From Orthonyx spaldingii (Eukaryota > Chordata > Aves > Passeriformes > Orthonychidae): a stretch of DNA of 64,000 nt. Each line of letters begins with the position of its first letter. Position 1 is the stretch's first letter. The stretch lies in contig VZTJ01001391.1 of assembly GCA_013397795.1 (NCBI GenBank), positions 729,482-793,481 of the forward strand, written 5' to 3'. A program made the position numbers and the translations under genes. Positions 25,666-38,000 of the stretch are shown piece after piece. The notes under the pieces were generated by a model that was given only the letters and a program-made list of their open reading frames with translations, did not search any database and had not been told where the DNA came from.

Positions 25666-28625
25666 TGTAAGCACTGCCATGGGCTACATGAAGGGCGTTG
25701 TGTCACTCCCATGGCATTACTGCCCATTGATAAGGAATGTGTATAAGTAATACTTAGAGGAAGGGTCCTAGAGCAGTGATGCAGAATGTGGTCAGGCCTC
25801 CCTCTAGATCAGCTCTGTGAAGAGCCAACAAGCTGCCAGTGGGCACCTGAGGGCATGTTAAGCTGCTGGGACACATTTCATTAACTGCTTGTAAAAATTA
25901 AATAAATCAGCTGCTCCAACTGAGTAGGAAGTTTGCAATCTACAGGTGATATACTGAACCACAAACCAAACTATATTGAACAAAGCTGCCTAATCTTATA
26001 CCTCCAGTGAAGAGGTTTTCTTAATCTCTTCATAGAATCAACAGCGTTAGCTAATTTTTGCATGTCTTCTTTCCGTCCTCCTTTCACTGAATTCCCTTGA
26101 AAGACTGAAGTACACCTTGTTATGTACTCTATATTTTTCTAACCAATCACTAACTCCTTTAACCTGCTCAGGCAATTTCACTCCCAGAGACACATCCTGC
26201 TGTGCAATCTTTATGATTATGCTTCCTTGAAGACCAGTATTTCTAAAACTGAAACACCAGCTGTTGTCTGTTTGGTCAATCCACTATCAAACTGGCAAAG
26301 GAGGTTACGTGGGAGGCCAAACCCCAAAATATCACTGAGCCTAATCAGACACAAGACACTCAACTGTTCAACTCTTGCTACATTAAGACTCAAAGAGACC
26401 AGCCAGTGCTATTCAGACCAAAGCCAAAGACATTTTAAAACTGTGGATTTCTAGGCTTTCTTCTGTAGTCTCAGAGGAGAGTGCTAAGCTTTAGATGAAA
26501 CTACTCCTTCATCAGCCTGGCTAGAGGAAAATCTTCAACACTTGCTGCTGTTCACCTCATCATGCTAGACATTGGTGACATTCACCCTTGCAAAAGGAAG
26601 AAGTGGTGTCAGGCCCAAAATCATTGGGTAATTAGGAGCTCTGTGTTGGTGCAAGGGTGTCTCACTTCAATGTGACTTGGAGAAGGTGTCACATCAGGCC
26701 TTGTTTGTGAGGAGGTGGCAACCCTCTTGGCAGCACCAGTAAATCTAGTGTTGATGTGGCATCTTTGACTGACACTTGGTTCAGATGAACTACCAGATAA
26801 TGTCAGTAGCAATCATAGCTCCACCCCAGCATTAAGGAATAGAGATCATTGCCATCAGAACATTTTTAGGCATAACATGTGTCTTGATGAGATTTTGCCC
26901 ATCCTGTTTAGAAACAATTTATGCTGGTATTCAAAAGGAAATTATAGTTGGTGATACAAAATGGAAGTTCTCTTTCACTGTCATTATATAAAAATCTTTA
27001 TGTCTTCAAGTTTCTTACCCTTTAATAGAAATATTTATGATTTTGTTTAGAAATCAGGCATGCATTTTAATTTTTATGAAATAATTTTTTAAAAATATAT
27101 TCCTGTAATTTTTTAATCCTCTCTGCAATCAAATTTAGCTTTTGGCTTCATAGAGGGCTTTTTACTTAGTCGCAGACTACTCAATTAATGAAAATACTTG
27201 GATTTGCCACAAGAAAATAAGAAAACAGAAGAAAGAAGTGATTGATATCAGCCTTGATGACAACCATCTCCTCTATCTTCATATTAGAAAAACAACAGAA
27301 GAAAGGGAAGCACAATTGTGTTGTTAACATCATAACTTTAAATTTGGGGATAAATAATTTTTTTCCACTTGGTTATTCCTAGGGAGAATAAAGGGAAAGA
27401 AGAAAGCTAATGCATCCGTGTCAGGGTCAATATGAAAAATGTAAAAATTAATTGCAAACCAATACAGAAGATTTTTGAAAGACTTACTAAAATGTGGATC
27501 TAAGTATTTATTTACTATATAGTTTAGCATAAGTTAACACAAATGTTTGTGGTGCACAACTAGAAATAGTCTGTTGAAAGATATAAAAAAAGTTAGTCCA
27601 TCACATACTGACAGCCATCCTTGAGGTAAAACCAGAACTTTCAAGTATACGAATATAACGAAGAATTATAATAAATTTTATTATATTCTGTGAATGTTAA
27701 ATTTTCTGTCACAGAAGATTCCTGGAGCTCAGTAAATATCTTTGCTCTCTTTCAGAATTCTTTACTTGGGAGAAATTCTGGATAATGATTAGAACTGAAA
27801 GCTAGTTTATCCATCTCTTTCTGTAGAACACACAATCCTGATCCACCTATTGGAGCTACTTGTAAAGCTGATTTATGGAAATCCTTAAGGAAGAGTCTAT
27901 CAGCAATTCACAGCATTGAAGTTGCAAGGGGGTTTCCATATTTTCTTCATTGTAGGCTGAAAAAAAAATCACTTCAGTCCCCTAAAATCACAAACCTCCT
28001 ACACCTCAGTCAGCATTCACAAGTAGAAGTTTACTGCATGTAGAATAATCAGACATTGACTCAAGTTCCTCAGAGGGACCAGAAGATTTCCAGTATTCAA
28101 AACAGAGGAGTCTCCTCCTCCTCCTGTGGCAGCTTTTCCCTGTAGTTCTGCACTCCAGAGTAGAGTCCATTTGAGCAAAAGAAGCTCAAATTACTGTATT
28201 ATTACTACCACAAAATAAATAAATAAATAAATTTAAAAAAATCCCTAACCCCATGTCTATTCAAAATCTAGTCAAAGAGACATACAACTGAACATAATAT
28301 CCAAGGCTGAGAAGATACTGGTTCTCTAAAAAATATATTGTAAAGAGCCTTTCTAAAGTTTTCAATGTCTTTATCAAGTTGCACCTAAAGTTGTCTAAAT
28401 AACAATGTGCTGGAGCAAAGGCAGTGATTTCTTAAGTTATCCCTGTCCAGAAAAAAAACAGACTGTTGAACATATGGTTCATTTTAAACACAGATGGAAT
28501 TAAGCATGTGTTTCAGTTCTTTTCTGAGTCAGAAGCAAAAATTGAAGACCATAGCTATGTAATACTTTGCCATGTTACAGCAGAATGAACTAAAATGTTG
28601 CCATCATATTCTTTCATATGATTTC
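25666..28625. other. Gene-free sequence, nothing recognised
   Basis: AT-rich with short fortuitous frames. No repeat family identified. Confidence 0.6.
28212..28233. repeat. (AAAT)n short microsatellite
   Basis: Five tandem AAAT units. Confidence 0.85.
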
Positions 28626-28700
28626 AATATCCTGCTAGAGCAGAGGGGGTTGGATTAGATGACCTCCAGAGGTCCTTTCCAACCTCAGCCATTCTGTGAT
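28626..28700 (+). mobile_element. CR1 LINE 3' end fragment
   Basis: A 75-bp remnant: GGGGTTGGATTAGATGACCT, then CAGAGGTCCTTTCCAACCTC and ATTCTGTGATGCTGT, the conserved terminus of CR1. Confidence 0.85.
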
Positions 28701-30709
28701 GCTGTAAATACTGCAGAGATGAAAGCATGTTAGTTATACACTTATGCATAGTGTAAGCAATATAAACCATTCCCATTGTTTATGTAAACAGTAAAAAAAT
28801 ACTAAAAGGCAAATGTGTCATTTGGATCATTCATTTTTCTTTATTGAGTTTTGATGAAAAACAGTCCATTTGAAATATTTCCAGCAACCATTTCAATTAC
28901 AAATGCTCAATACAAAAACTTGGTATCAGAGTTCAAACATATAAAGTTACATCTCATTATAATTTAATATTTAACAGCACTAATCATTTCTGATTTTTCA
29001 TAATTAAGTTTACAAAAATAATGTTACTTTTATAAAATAAATCAGCTTTTCCCAATAAATTACAGTGGTGTTCTTATTCAAAAATGTAATATATCGTACA
29101 AAATAGACAACAGCTTTTTGTCAGATAAAATACTAAAGTATATTTTTCCTCCAGTACATTTTGGCAGTGTGTGAAAACACTTTATTGTACACTTGGTATC
29201 TAAAGTTCACTGTGAAAAATAAACTAAGCTATTATGCACATCTTTTATATAAGGCAAGGGTGGCCAACTTGGGGACTAATCTTTATTTCTGGTTATATGT
29301 TTTCAGTCAGACCAATACTGCCATGTTTATGCAACTGACTTCATTTATCTGACCCAGTAAATTCATGCAGATCCACCTAGAGTCAAACACTCTGTCTATG
29401 AAAAGTACACAAAAGTAAGCCAAATCAGTTTTTGGGCTGTTCAGTATCTCTCACACTTGTTTTACCTTTGTGTATCACTGTAAAGCATTGGTGGCCAACT
29501 TGTAAAAATAGCACAGTCCGGATACCCTTAAAGTTAATGGCAAAACTTCAGTACCTTATTCTGTCATAAAAACTCATACTAAAAGGAACTTGTAAAAAGA
29601 GCAATGCATTAATAACAAACAAAAAAGTAAACAGCAAAAAGAAAAATAACCTAAAAAGCAAAAGGCAAACATTAATAGCTACTGTATACAGACTTTAGAA
29701 AAGCAACTACTTTAAAATAACAAAGAAACACAGTGTCCAGCTGGTGGTAGGTGCATTCTCGTTAAAGCCTTTTGAATGTCCAGGTCAGCTCAGCACTTAC
29801 TGTGTTGCATTTCCTGCTTACAAAAATGTATTTGAACAATCATTCCAGATTGTCTGAGCAACTTTTACAAGCCAAAGGAGTAACTGCACCATCTCTGGAT
29901 GCGGTGATTCATGAAGGTGTCTGGTTCAGGATGATCAACATCTCACCTTGAAGAATTTCTGACTCCACTATGTTTTCTCTTTGCAATAGTTCAGCAAACT
30001 GCAATATTTTATTATCTCTTTTTTTGTCTGTTTCTCTCTTACATATCTTCTGAGAAGAAAGTCTAAAGTACTAAGGAAAAATCATTGCTGTCTGGAATAC
30101 ATAAAATGTGCAAAGTGGTGATTTTCTTGTGTTAGTATTGTATGAACAGCATATCACTTCATAGATCATAAAAGATTATTTTCACAAATTGTAACTGAGT
30201 AGTATAAAAGCTCCAAGTGAGCATGTGTCACAAGGTCCACTTTGTGCAAATTCACAGAGAGTCCAAATCCAGGTTGTTATGGACTCCAGACACAAAGCTT
30301 AGTCTATGTTGGGTCCCCAAACTGGAAGGGGAGGAAGAGGTGCAGAAAGGGGTTCATTACAGAAAACCAAGTCATCCCACACTTTTTGAAAACTCTTAAA
30401 AATTGAGAGGATAAGTATTTGGTGTGCTGTCTTCTGGCTGACTTATGGCTTGAAATACCATGGCTCAAACCAGGAACACCTGGAGCTGAACTCAGGCACA
30501 TTTGCCACTGCAATTAGTAAGTCATACCTCTCCAAACACAGAGCTACTACATTAATTACATCTTCTCTGTAGGTAAATTTTAGTGATTTCTGAAACATGC
30601 ATTTACCAGCCAATTAGACAAATAAACACAATGGCTACTCTTACATTAGCAAACCAAACATCACAAAGTCTGTACTCCAGCCCTGAGGTCAAATGGCATG
30701 GTCCTAGTT

Positions 30710-31064
30710 AGACCTCATTGCAGTCTACAGCTTTCTCTTGAGGGAAAGAAGAGGGGCAGGCACTGATCTTTTCTCTGTAATGATCAGTGACAGGACACAA
30801 GAGAATGGCCTGAAGTTGTGTCAGGGGAGGTTTAGGTTGGATATTAGAAAAAAAGGTTCTTCACCCAGAGGGTGGTTGGGCACTGGAACAGGCTCCCCAG
30901 GGAAGTGGTCACAGCACCAATCTGACAGAGTTCAAGAAGTGTTTGGACAATGCTTCCAGGCACATGGTGTGATTCTTGGGGATGGTACTGTGCAAGGCCA
31001 GGAGTTGGACTTGGCAATCCTTGTGGGTCCCTTCCTACTCAGTTTATTCGGTGGTTCTGTGATA
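30710..31064 (+). mobile_element. CR1 LINE 3' fragment, antisense in the HNF4G 3' flank
   Basis: Well preserved: GACCTCATTGCAGTCTACAG, TGTGTCAGGGGAGGTTTAGG, GGCACTGGAACAGGCTCCCC, GGCACATGGTGTGATTCTTG, GGAGTTGGACTTGGCAATCC and the GTGGTTCTGTGATA-type end. The open frame over 30738-31124 is non-coding CR1 tail. It begins about 0.9 kb past the HNF4G stop on the opposite strand, so it may form part of the 3' UTR. Confidence 0.92.
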
Positions 31065-31878
31065 CTCTCTGTACCCCTAAAGAGACGGCCTGTATCCAAA
31101 CAACCTAGTGAGAAGTGTCCCTAGACTGGCCTAATTCCCTAAGTGTGCCCAGAAACCTTTTGGGAAAGTGCTAGTTAGTCCTGACCAAAAAGCCTACCAG
31201 TCCTTGTTCTAACTATTTACGAATATAAACGCTTCAGCAGTGGTCAAATGACTATCTCTAGACAGTATTGTATATATAGATTTTAAGAAGTCCTCAAGCA
31301 TATTCACCCAGGCAGGCCTTCTGCTTCACGTAACAGTCAAGCAGGGAGGATTCAATGCTTTTGTTGACATTTTACTCGAAAGAGATGGTCCTTTCAAAGC
31401 AAGATTTTTAAAAATAGTTGGGTTTTTCTGTCCATTAAGTAAGTTTTCCTCTTTTTTTTCAATTCATGTGCTTTTCTGGTAGTCTACTATTCTACTATTA
31501 GCGGAATCTTGGCTTTTGCCTGATTAACCCACTTCTTCATATCTACAATTCACAGCTAAACAAGCACTAACCAGTTCCATTGCAGTGAAAAAATTATATA
31601 CACATCTAAAACAATAATATTAAGGCAACAACTAAAACAGGAAATAAAAACATGAATCTGTGCAGTTTTAAGATCTAAAAATAATATCAACCTCTATACA
31701 TATTTGTCAGACTGCAGCATGCACAGTTACAGTTGTATGCAGCAGTCAGAACAGCATTACTTTCCAGATCATGAGGTGTTTTAAGGAACACCCACAGTAG
31801 TGGCTGCTGAGGAAATAATTTCCTTTATCAACCTGAGATTTTAAATGTGCAAGTGTTCTACCAATCTATCTAGTGCAT

Positions 31879-31950
31879 GAAAAGGAAAGGAAAGGAAAGG
31901 GAAGGAAGGAAGGAAGGAAGGAAGGAAGGAAGGAAGGAAGGAAGGAAGGA
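31879..31950. repeat. (AAGG)n / (CCTT)n microsatellite in HNF4G 3' UTR
   Basis: A 72-base uninterrupted purine run on the plus strand: a few AAAGG units, then about twelve GGAA units. In HNF4G mRNA it reads as a CU-rich tract beginning about 22 bases past the stop codon. Tetranucleotide arrays of this kind are length-polymorphic. Confidence 0.95.
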
Positions 31951-31972
31951 TAAGACAGAGACAGAAATGTTA

Positions 31973-32091
31973 TCACAATGGTTTTTGTTTCAAAATAGAT
32001 TGCTGTGCAATGACTGAAGCCTGATTTGCAGACATTTTGTATTCTTGCCCAGAGCCTTGTGGAGGGGAAGGTAATGGAGTTTCTGGAGTTG
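31973..32091 (-). CDS. HNF4G: HNF4G terminal coding exon 10 (residues 406-444 and stop)
   Basis: After the acceptor CTTTTTCAG the exon encodes STPETPLPSPPQGSGQEYK and MSANQASVIAQQSILKQKPL, then TGA at 31975-31973. The STPETPLPSPPQGSGQE block and the short Lys/Gln-rich end separate HNF4G from HNF4A, whose tail is longer and different. A CCTT microsatellite follows in the mRNA about 22 bases after the stop. Confidence 0.93.
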
Positions 32092-35000
32092 CTGAAAAAG
32101 AACATAAAAAAAATCACATATTTTTATAGCCTGGTCTACTCTGCGTATACATACTACTGCACTGAAAGAGAGTTCTGTTGCATTTGACATGCTAGGGAAA
32201 CAGGCTATTTTAATTATCAGAATTTTTAGTCTATTAAAGATTGTGCATGTAAAAACAATGATATATCAGCATGCTTGCTGTTGAATTTTTAAAATTAAAT
32301 TAAATTCAGGTCAAAGTCTCTTAACACCATTTATATAAATACATTTTTAATGCACAATTATTTTAATTTAAGAATAATGATGAAATAACTCTATGAACAC
32401 TGACAGACCACCATTCTAATTAATATTTTAAAATGAAACAGTGAAATGTTATGACAGAAGGCTAACTTGCAATTACTTACATATCTGTTCTGTATGTACA
32501 GGAGCAGACATTGAACTTATGAGAACAGTTTGGCCAGTTAATGGATCTTGGGCTAAGTGAGGATGCATTGGATGATGCAGATGATTGGCATCATTAGAAG
32601 TACCTGCAAAAATAACATGAGCATATCAATTCAAAACAGCATGTTGTTGCCAGTGACTTATACTTCAGTAATTACATTTCCACAGAGTAAATATTTTGAT
32701 TGGCAATTTGAATAATTGCTTCTGGGTATTCATTAAACAATTTAACCAGACTTCAAGCATATTAAGCACTGTGTTTATTTTCACTGTTTTGACTGCAATA
32801 ACAGTGCATTTCATGAAATATTTGTAAGGATTCTTTCATCTGCCTAGGGAATTGTAGGACAACCCAGTAGTTATTGAGAAGTACGTAGCACAATCTGTTG
32901 TTGTAGGACTAAGTTAACAAGAGGAACTGCCAAGACAAGAAGGCTTTAGCTAACAATTACACAACCCAAAGCTCAGACAGTGAGTCAGAGTGATAGCTTA
33001 GATCAGGATTCCCTCAACATTCCAACATGCTAAATTCAACATAATACAAGCTGGTAAATTTAACAAATTGTTATCTTACCTCCCAGTAACATTTCCTGAA
33101 GCAAACTGTCAATTTTAACAATTCCAAATAGTTTAACCAATTGTATCTGTTCAATCATTTGCCAAGTGATGCTTTGGAGTGTAGGCAGTAGAAGAAGAAG
33201 TTCTCCAAATCTTCCTCTGGAGTCGTACTGACGGTCATTAATATAATCCTCTAAACTGATTTGGACTTGGAATCGCATATTCTTAATCTTCAATGGATTA
33301 CTCAGGCCTTTTGCATCTTAAAAAATGACAAGAACTTAAAGTCAAGGTATATTATGATTTGGGAGGAGCATCTTACTGTTTTTCATTTTATTCTTTTCCA
33401 TTCAGCTAGATAACATGAACAGATGCTACATTAACAAAAATTACTTTCAATACAATCACATGTAAAACAATTAAGAGATATTTTCATAAAAATACCTGGA
33501 TCAAAAAACACAATTGCTTTCAAGCAAGCATATTCATTGTCATCTATTTGAATTTCCTGGAAGGGACGAACTAATTCATCCAGAATCCGATTTGCCACTC
33601 GGCAGATCTCTACTTCAGTGCTGTTGCGATGAATTATGTAATTGTTGCCTTAGAGAGAAAGAATACCAACATGTGAATTAACAGAAACATTTTGATGCAC
33701 TGTACTAGATGAAGCCAATTTTCAAAAGTACATTTCATATTGCTTAATCAAGTTAATAATTTTTTTAAGAAATAACTCTCCCTTGCATCACACACAACTT
33801 TTCTTTGCAAAGAGAGTATATGTGCAAATTTTAGCTGTCAGCCAGTAAATAATCTGTACATATAAGTATGCCAGCATGTACAGTTACTGATTAGTCCACA
33901 GGACCAAGGTTTGTATTTGAATGTACAAGTATGAAGCAAGTAGACCTTTATGTTTAAATAACAGATAAATATACTAATGAATTAATCTTAAAATGTTTTC
34001 TTCCCTGATTAAAATAATATATCCCAAGCTGAATGACAAGGATTTGTCAATAGACAAGAGGAGACACTGGAAATGCTTCTTTTTCTAATGGATGCTTCTG
34101 CTGTTCCAAATAAAATTTAGCAGCATCATAAAATTTTCAATTACAAATTAATTTTACCTGGGGTTTCTTGGTTTTTGGGTATTTTTTTTTTAAATATCCA
34201 TTTTGGAGGTCTCTGCTATGGCATCTTAATTCACCTTCTGGACAACACTAGGAATATCATGGAGCTTTCAGAAGCCACCATGTAGTTTTTGAAAGAAAAA
34301 CTAATAATTATATCACAAGAGATCTATGTCAAAATTACTCATATCTTCCCTAGATACGTGCCTCCAAGTACCAAAAATAAGCCTTGAAGCATCAAGTTGT
34401 TTCTTCTTTTGGTATATATGCTGACACTCGTGATAGTACGTATAATTTTCTTACTATTATTTTATCATTTTCCTTATTACCTTATTACTAATACCAATAA
34501 AACTGTAATTTTTTTCTTGCTAATTTTGTTAGTGAAACTGTATCTAGGGAAATAACTACCTTAAGAAAGCCATTTGTATAGCTTCTATCTTGAAAGAATT
34601 GCTGGTGAGAAAAATACCTTCAGACCAAGCCCTTCTTTTCCTTTTAATGTTTTAATATGTGTAAAAATAAATTCAAGTTGATTTAGAGTTATGAAAAGAC
34701 AGGCCCAAAGAGGAAGGAGAACAAGTAGTAGAAAATGTCCTTGTACCACACCACCAGTGAAGAGACAAGTCTGAGTCAATATTCCGGATAGTCTTGCCTC
34801 ATATCGAAAAGCTAGTCCAAGACAACCTACAGACTTTCTCACAAAACAGCCCCAATGCTGACCATGCCTGATGAGACCCTTCTTGGCAGGGTACACTTGA
34901 GAATGGCAGAGCACTGTGTCAAACACGGCTAACAAAGGCCCCATCACATCACTCTCCACACAGGCACACATCCCATCTTGCAACTGGGCCTCTCTGTTGC

Positions 35001-38000
35001 ATAAATTAGAAGACATGCTTCCACCATGTGACAACATCCTCTTCCCTGACAGCCATGTTCCCCTTGTACAACCCCGCATAGGAGCCATTTCAGCTGACTG
35101 AGAACACTCTCCTGCAGGCGTGCCTTGGCACTGCGCCGTGGATGTACTCATCTGCCACGCGGCATGCACAGCAGGAATGATGGTTATGTGATGGCCCTGC
35201 GGCAACTGTCGAGGCAGCTGTGAGAGGGCTCTTGGGAAAGGGAGTTGCAGGGAATAGGCTATCTAATATTTTAGCCAGTAGAGTCCTCTCTGAGTCTGAA
35301 GGACTCCTGAGAAAGCTCCAGTTAAACGATTTTCATGAAGACTGGAAGTAGTACATGTGTAACACTGAAGGCTCCTTTCCTAAGCAAAGGGGTTTTTATG
35401 CTGTTTTTGTGGTGTTTTTGTTTTGTTCCATTTTTTTTTATGGGACAAAGGTGCAAAAAGGACAATAATGTAAGGAGGCAATTGCCAGGAACTCCCTTAA
35501 ATTGTGGTTTCTAATATCCAATAGACCTTTAGCTGTATTAACCCACACGAAACCATCCACCTGCTTTTGCTAGAACAAGCACGTGACATTATGTCATTAA
35601 TAGCTATTTAGCTTTCACAGAATACATTGCTTTGATTGTGCCAGAACAGTTGTCACACTTAAGTGATTACATCGTTGCTAACGTACTATAACATCATCAT
35701 CAGTAAGTAAAACAAAACCAATATTTACCTAAAAGTAAAATGTCCTTATATGCCATGGACCGTTTTGCTGCTCCAAGCAACAGGTGCTCCCCAGCATGTG
35801 CTCTTAGCAGGGCAACCTCATGAAAAAAACCCAGCAGACTCGTTAGATGATAAAGCAGTAAGTTTCAATAAGAGTAAGAGAAAAGTGGATACATATTTCT
35901 GTGTCTTAGGTATGTGTTTAAGACTCTTAAGATTCCAATGTAAAATGTAAAGTGAATGTAAAAATCTTAGCACCATAAAAACAGAACTCTCTAATTAAAT
36001 TGTCATTCTCTGTCACTTCTAGCATTCTGTCTAGATTTTAAACATCAGGCTCTGCAAAATAGTTCTCAATAATACACTACCTGCATTTATTTCCTAGCGT
36101 ATTCCCTTGAAAAAGTTTTCTCTGGTATTTTAAGTTGACACTAAAGACTCCAGTGGGCTGGAATGAACTGTTACAGTAAATTTGGTTCTATCAGTGTTTC
36201 ATTTTTCTTTTGAACCAAAAATTTATGTGGCACTTAAAGGAGCTTTTTCTCAACAAAGCCAGATATGCTAAAAGAGCCATTATTGTCCACAAAGAGGAAT
36301 CCAAATTTGTACTGGAAAGGCACTTGTGTTTAGTAGTTTACTCTTTGTCACCTATTTACTTTCCTCTGGTTTTAATGTCTGCTTGAAACTTCAGCAATGG
36401 CATATATTTCCTCAAGGAACTAATTTCTTGACAAGTAATTCTAATCCAAGCCAATCACTTTAGAAGTGATATAAAGGTACACAGCACCTGGGTAATACTT
36501 ATCTGTTAAGACTTTTCAGGTTCTCAGTAGCGTTAACTTAACTACTCTGGCCTCCTCTGTGGTTTGATAGTCAGGCTGACTCCCAGATCAGGAACCATTT
36601 TTTCAAAACCAGATGACTTATTTTATAACTGAATGTACAATGTCCCTTAGAAACTGGCTATCACAAATGAAAAAGTGGCATTTGTTTTATCTCTCAACAT
36701 TTTTGTCCCTACTTTTCTAAGGTACTTAAGGTTTCTGAGTATTTCCCAACGTGTACTCTTCAAGTACAGCAGGAGTGTTTTCCGCCTATCACTCTAAGCT
36801 AATATTTTATTTTTTTTAATGCAGACAGGAACATTTTAAGGACATTTGATACCTTCTCTTTTCCTTCATGTCATCTTAACAATAAAAGCAGCAGTATTTT
36901 TTTGCTTGCTTTTTTTGCCCTTGTGTAGCCAATGCATTTGAAATTCTCTTTCACATGAATGGAGTTTTAACATATTCCAGTATGTTGAGATTGTGCACAT
37001 ATGTGCTCTGTGGGTCTGCAAAGACATCACTAAACTCCCTTTTTGGGGAGTCTCCTGTGGCCTGAAACACATCCATATTCCTGAGGAAGGATATGAGGGA
37101 ATGGCTCAGTTCAAAACCAAGGATGATCTAACACTTGCAAGATTTTGTTAAAAACTGAGAGACTGAAGAGGCAAAAAGAAGGATTTACATAATTCCAGTT
37201 CAAAGAGTGATTTTCATGATGGATCAGATTTTGGTGTGGAATCAAGAGATACCAAGCAATGAATTAACCTCCTGCTGAGGCTGCTTGTCAGAGAACTGCT
37301 CACCACAATGTGGAGATACTGATTCTGGGTTTGCCAGCACAACCTACTCTCAAAGCCAGGGATCTATTAAGATACACTACGGATGTGATGATAGATCAGA
37401 CCTCTGTCATAAAAACCCTTATGAATTTTCAAGGTTTGATGCTTTTTTCCCCCTCACATTTATTATATACAATTTAATTTTAGCACATTGTATTGTATGA
37501 AAGATTATTTGCTATGAATTGATATCAGTATGTTTGGAATTTGTTTGAGATTCTAATGGCTTTTGGTTTTGCAAGTAAAGAAGACCTGCTTCAAATTAAA
37601 TAACATGCTGTCTTAAACCATATTATAATGAAAGGTGAACATGAAATAAATACTTTTTAAGGTCAGAAAAAAATTCTGGTTCCAAAAGACTACAGAAAGA
37701 ACAAAACAGTTAAAGACATGCTGGTTTGTTGCTTCTTTTTGTGAATGTCTTTTCTGTGGTGGTGGTGTTATTTCAAAACTTTAAAAAAAAATAAATTAAG
37801 AGAGTGGGTCTAGTACCCAGCTCTATTTGTTCAGACAAAAAAGAATGAGTGCTTCATCATGACATTTAAATATCACAGGAATAACAGAGCATTAAGGAAT
37901 GTTTTCTCTTTGGTCTCCTCTTATACCTGGTCATCGAGTGGCAGTTCACAGAAGCCTGGAATATATTTAGCCCATTCCACCAGGACCAAAAGTTGTTGCT

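Larger units (their letters stand above)
28840..31972 (-). other. HNF4G: Probable HNF4G 3' UTR and 3' flank, end not fixed
   Basis: The sequence after the stop codon is AT-rich with no exon or gene of its own. It contains the CCTT tract (31950-31879) and a CR1 copy on the opposite strand (31064-30710). AATAAA hexamers on the minus strand occur near 30007, 29280, 29182 and at 28845-28840, any of which could be a poly(A) signal. Placing the far boundary at 28840 is a guess; RNA 3' ends are required to choose. Confidence 0.35.
32092..33495 (-). other. HNF4G: HNF4G introns 9, 8 and 7 (389, 476 and 179 bp)
   Basis: Three short introns (32092-32480, 32604-33079, 33317-33495) separate exons 7 to 10, which therefore sit within about 1.7 kb. 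The interval also contains exons 8 and 9, annotated separately. All three introns have GT-AG ends with T-rich acceptor tracts. I see no repeat or regulatory motif in them. Confidence 0.8.

Noticed and set aside
30738..31124. 128-codon plus-strand frame
   Set aside because: Falls on the non-coding 3' part of a CR1 element.
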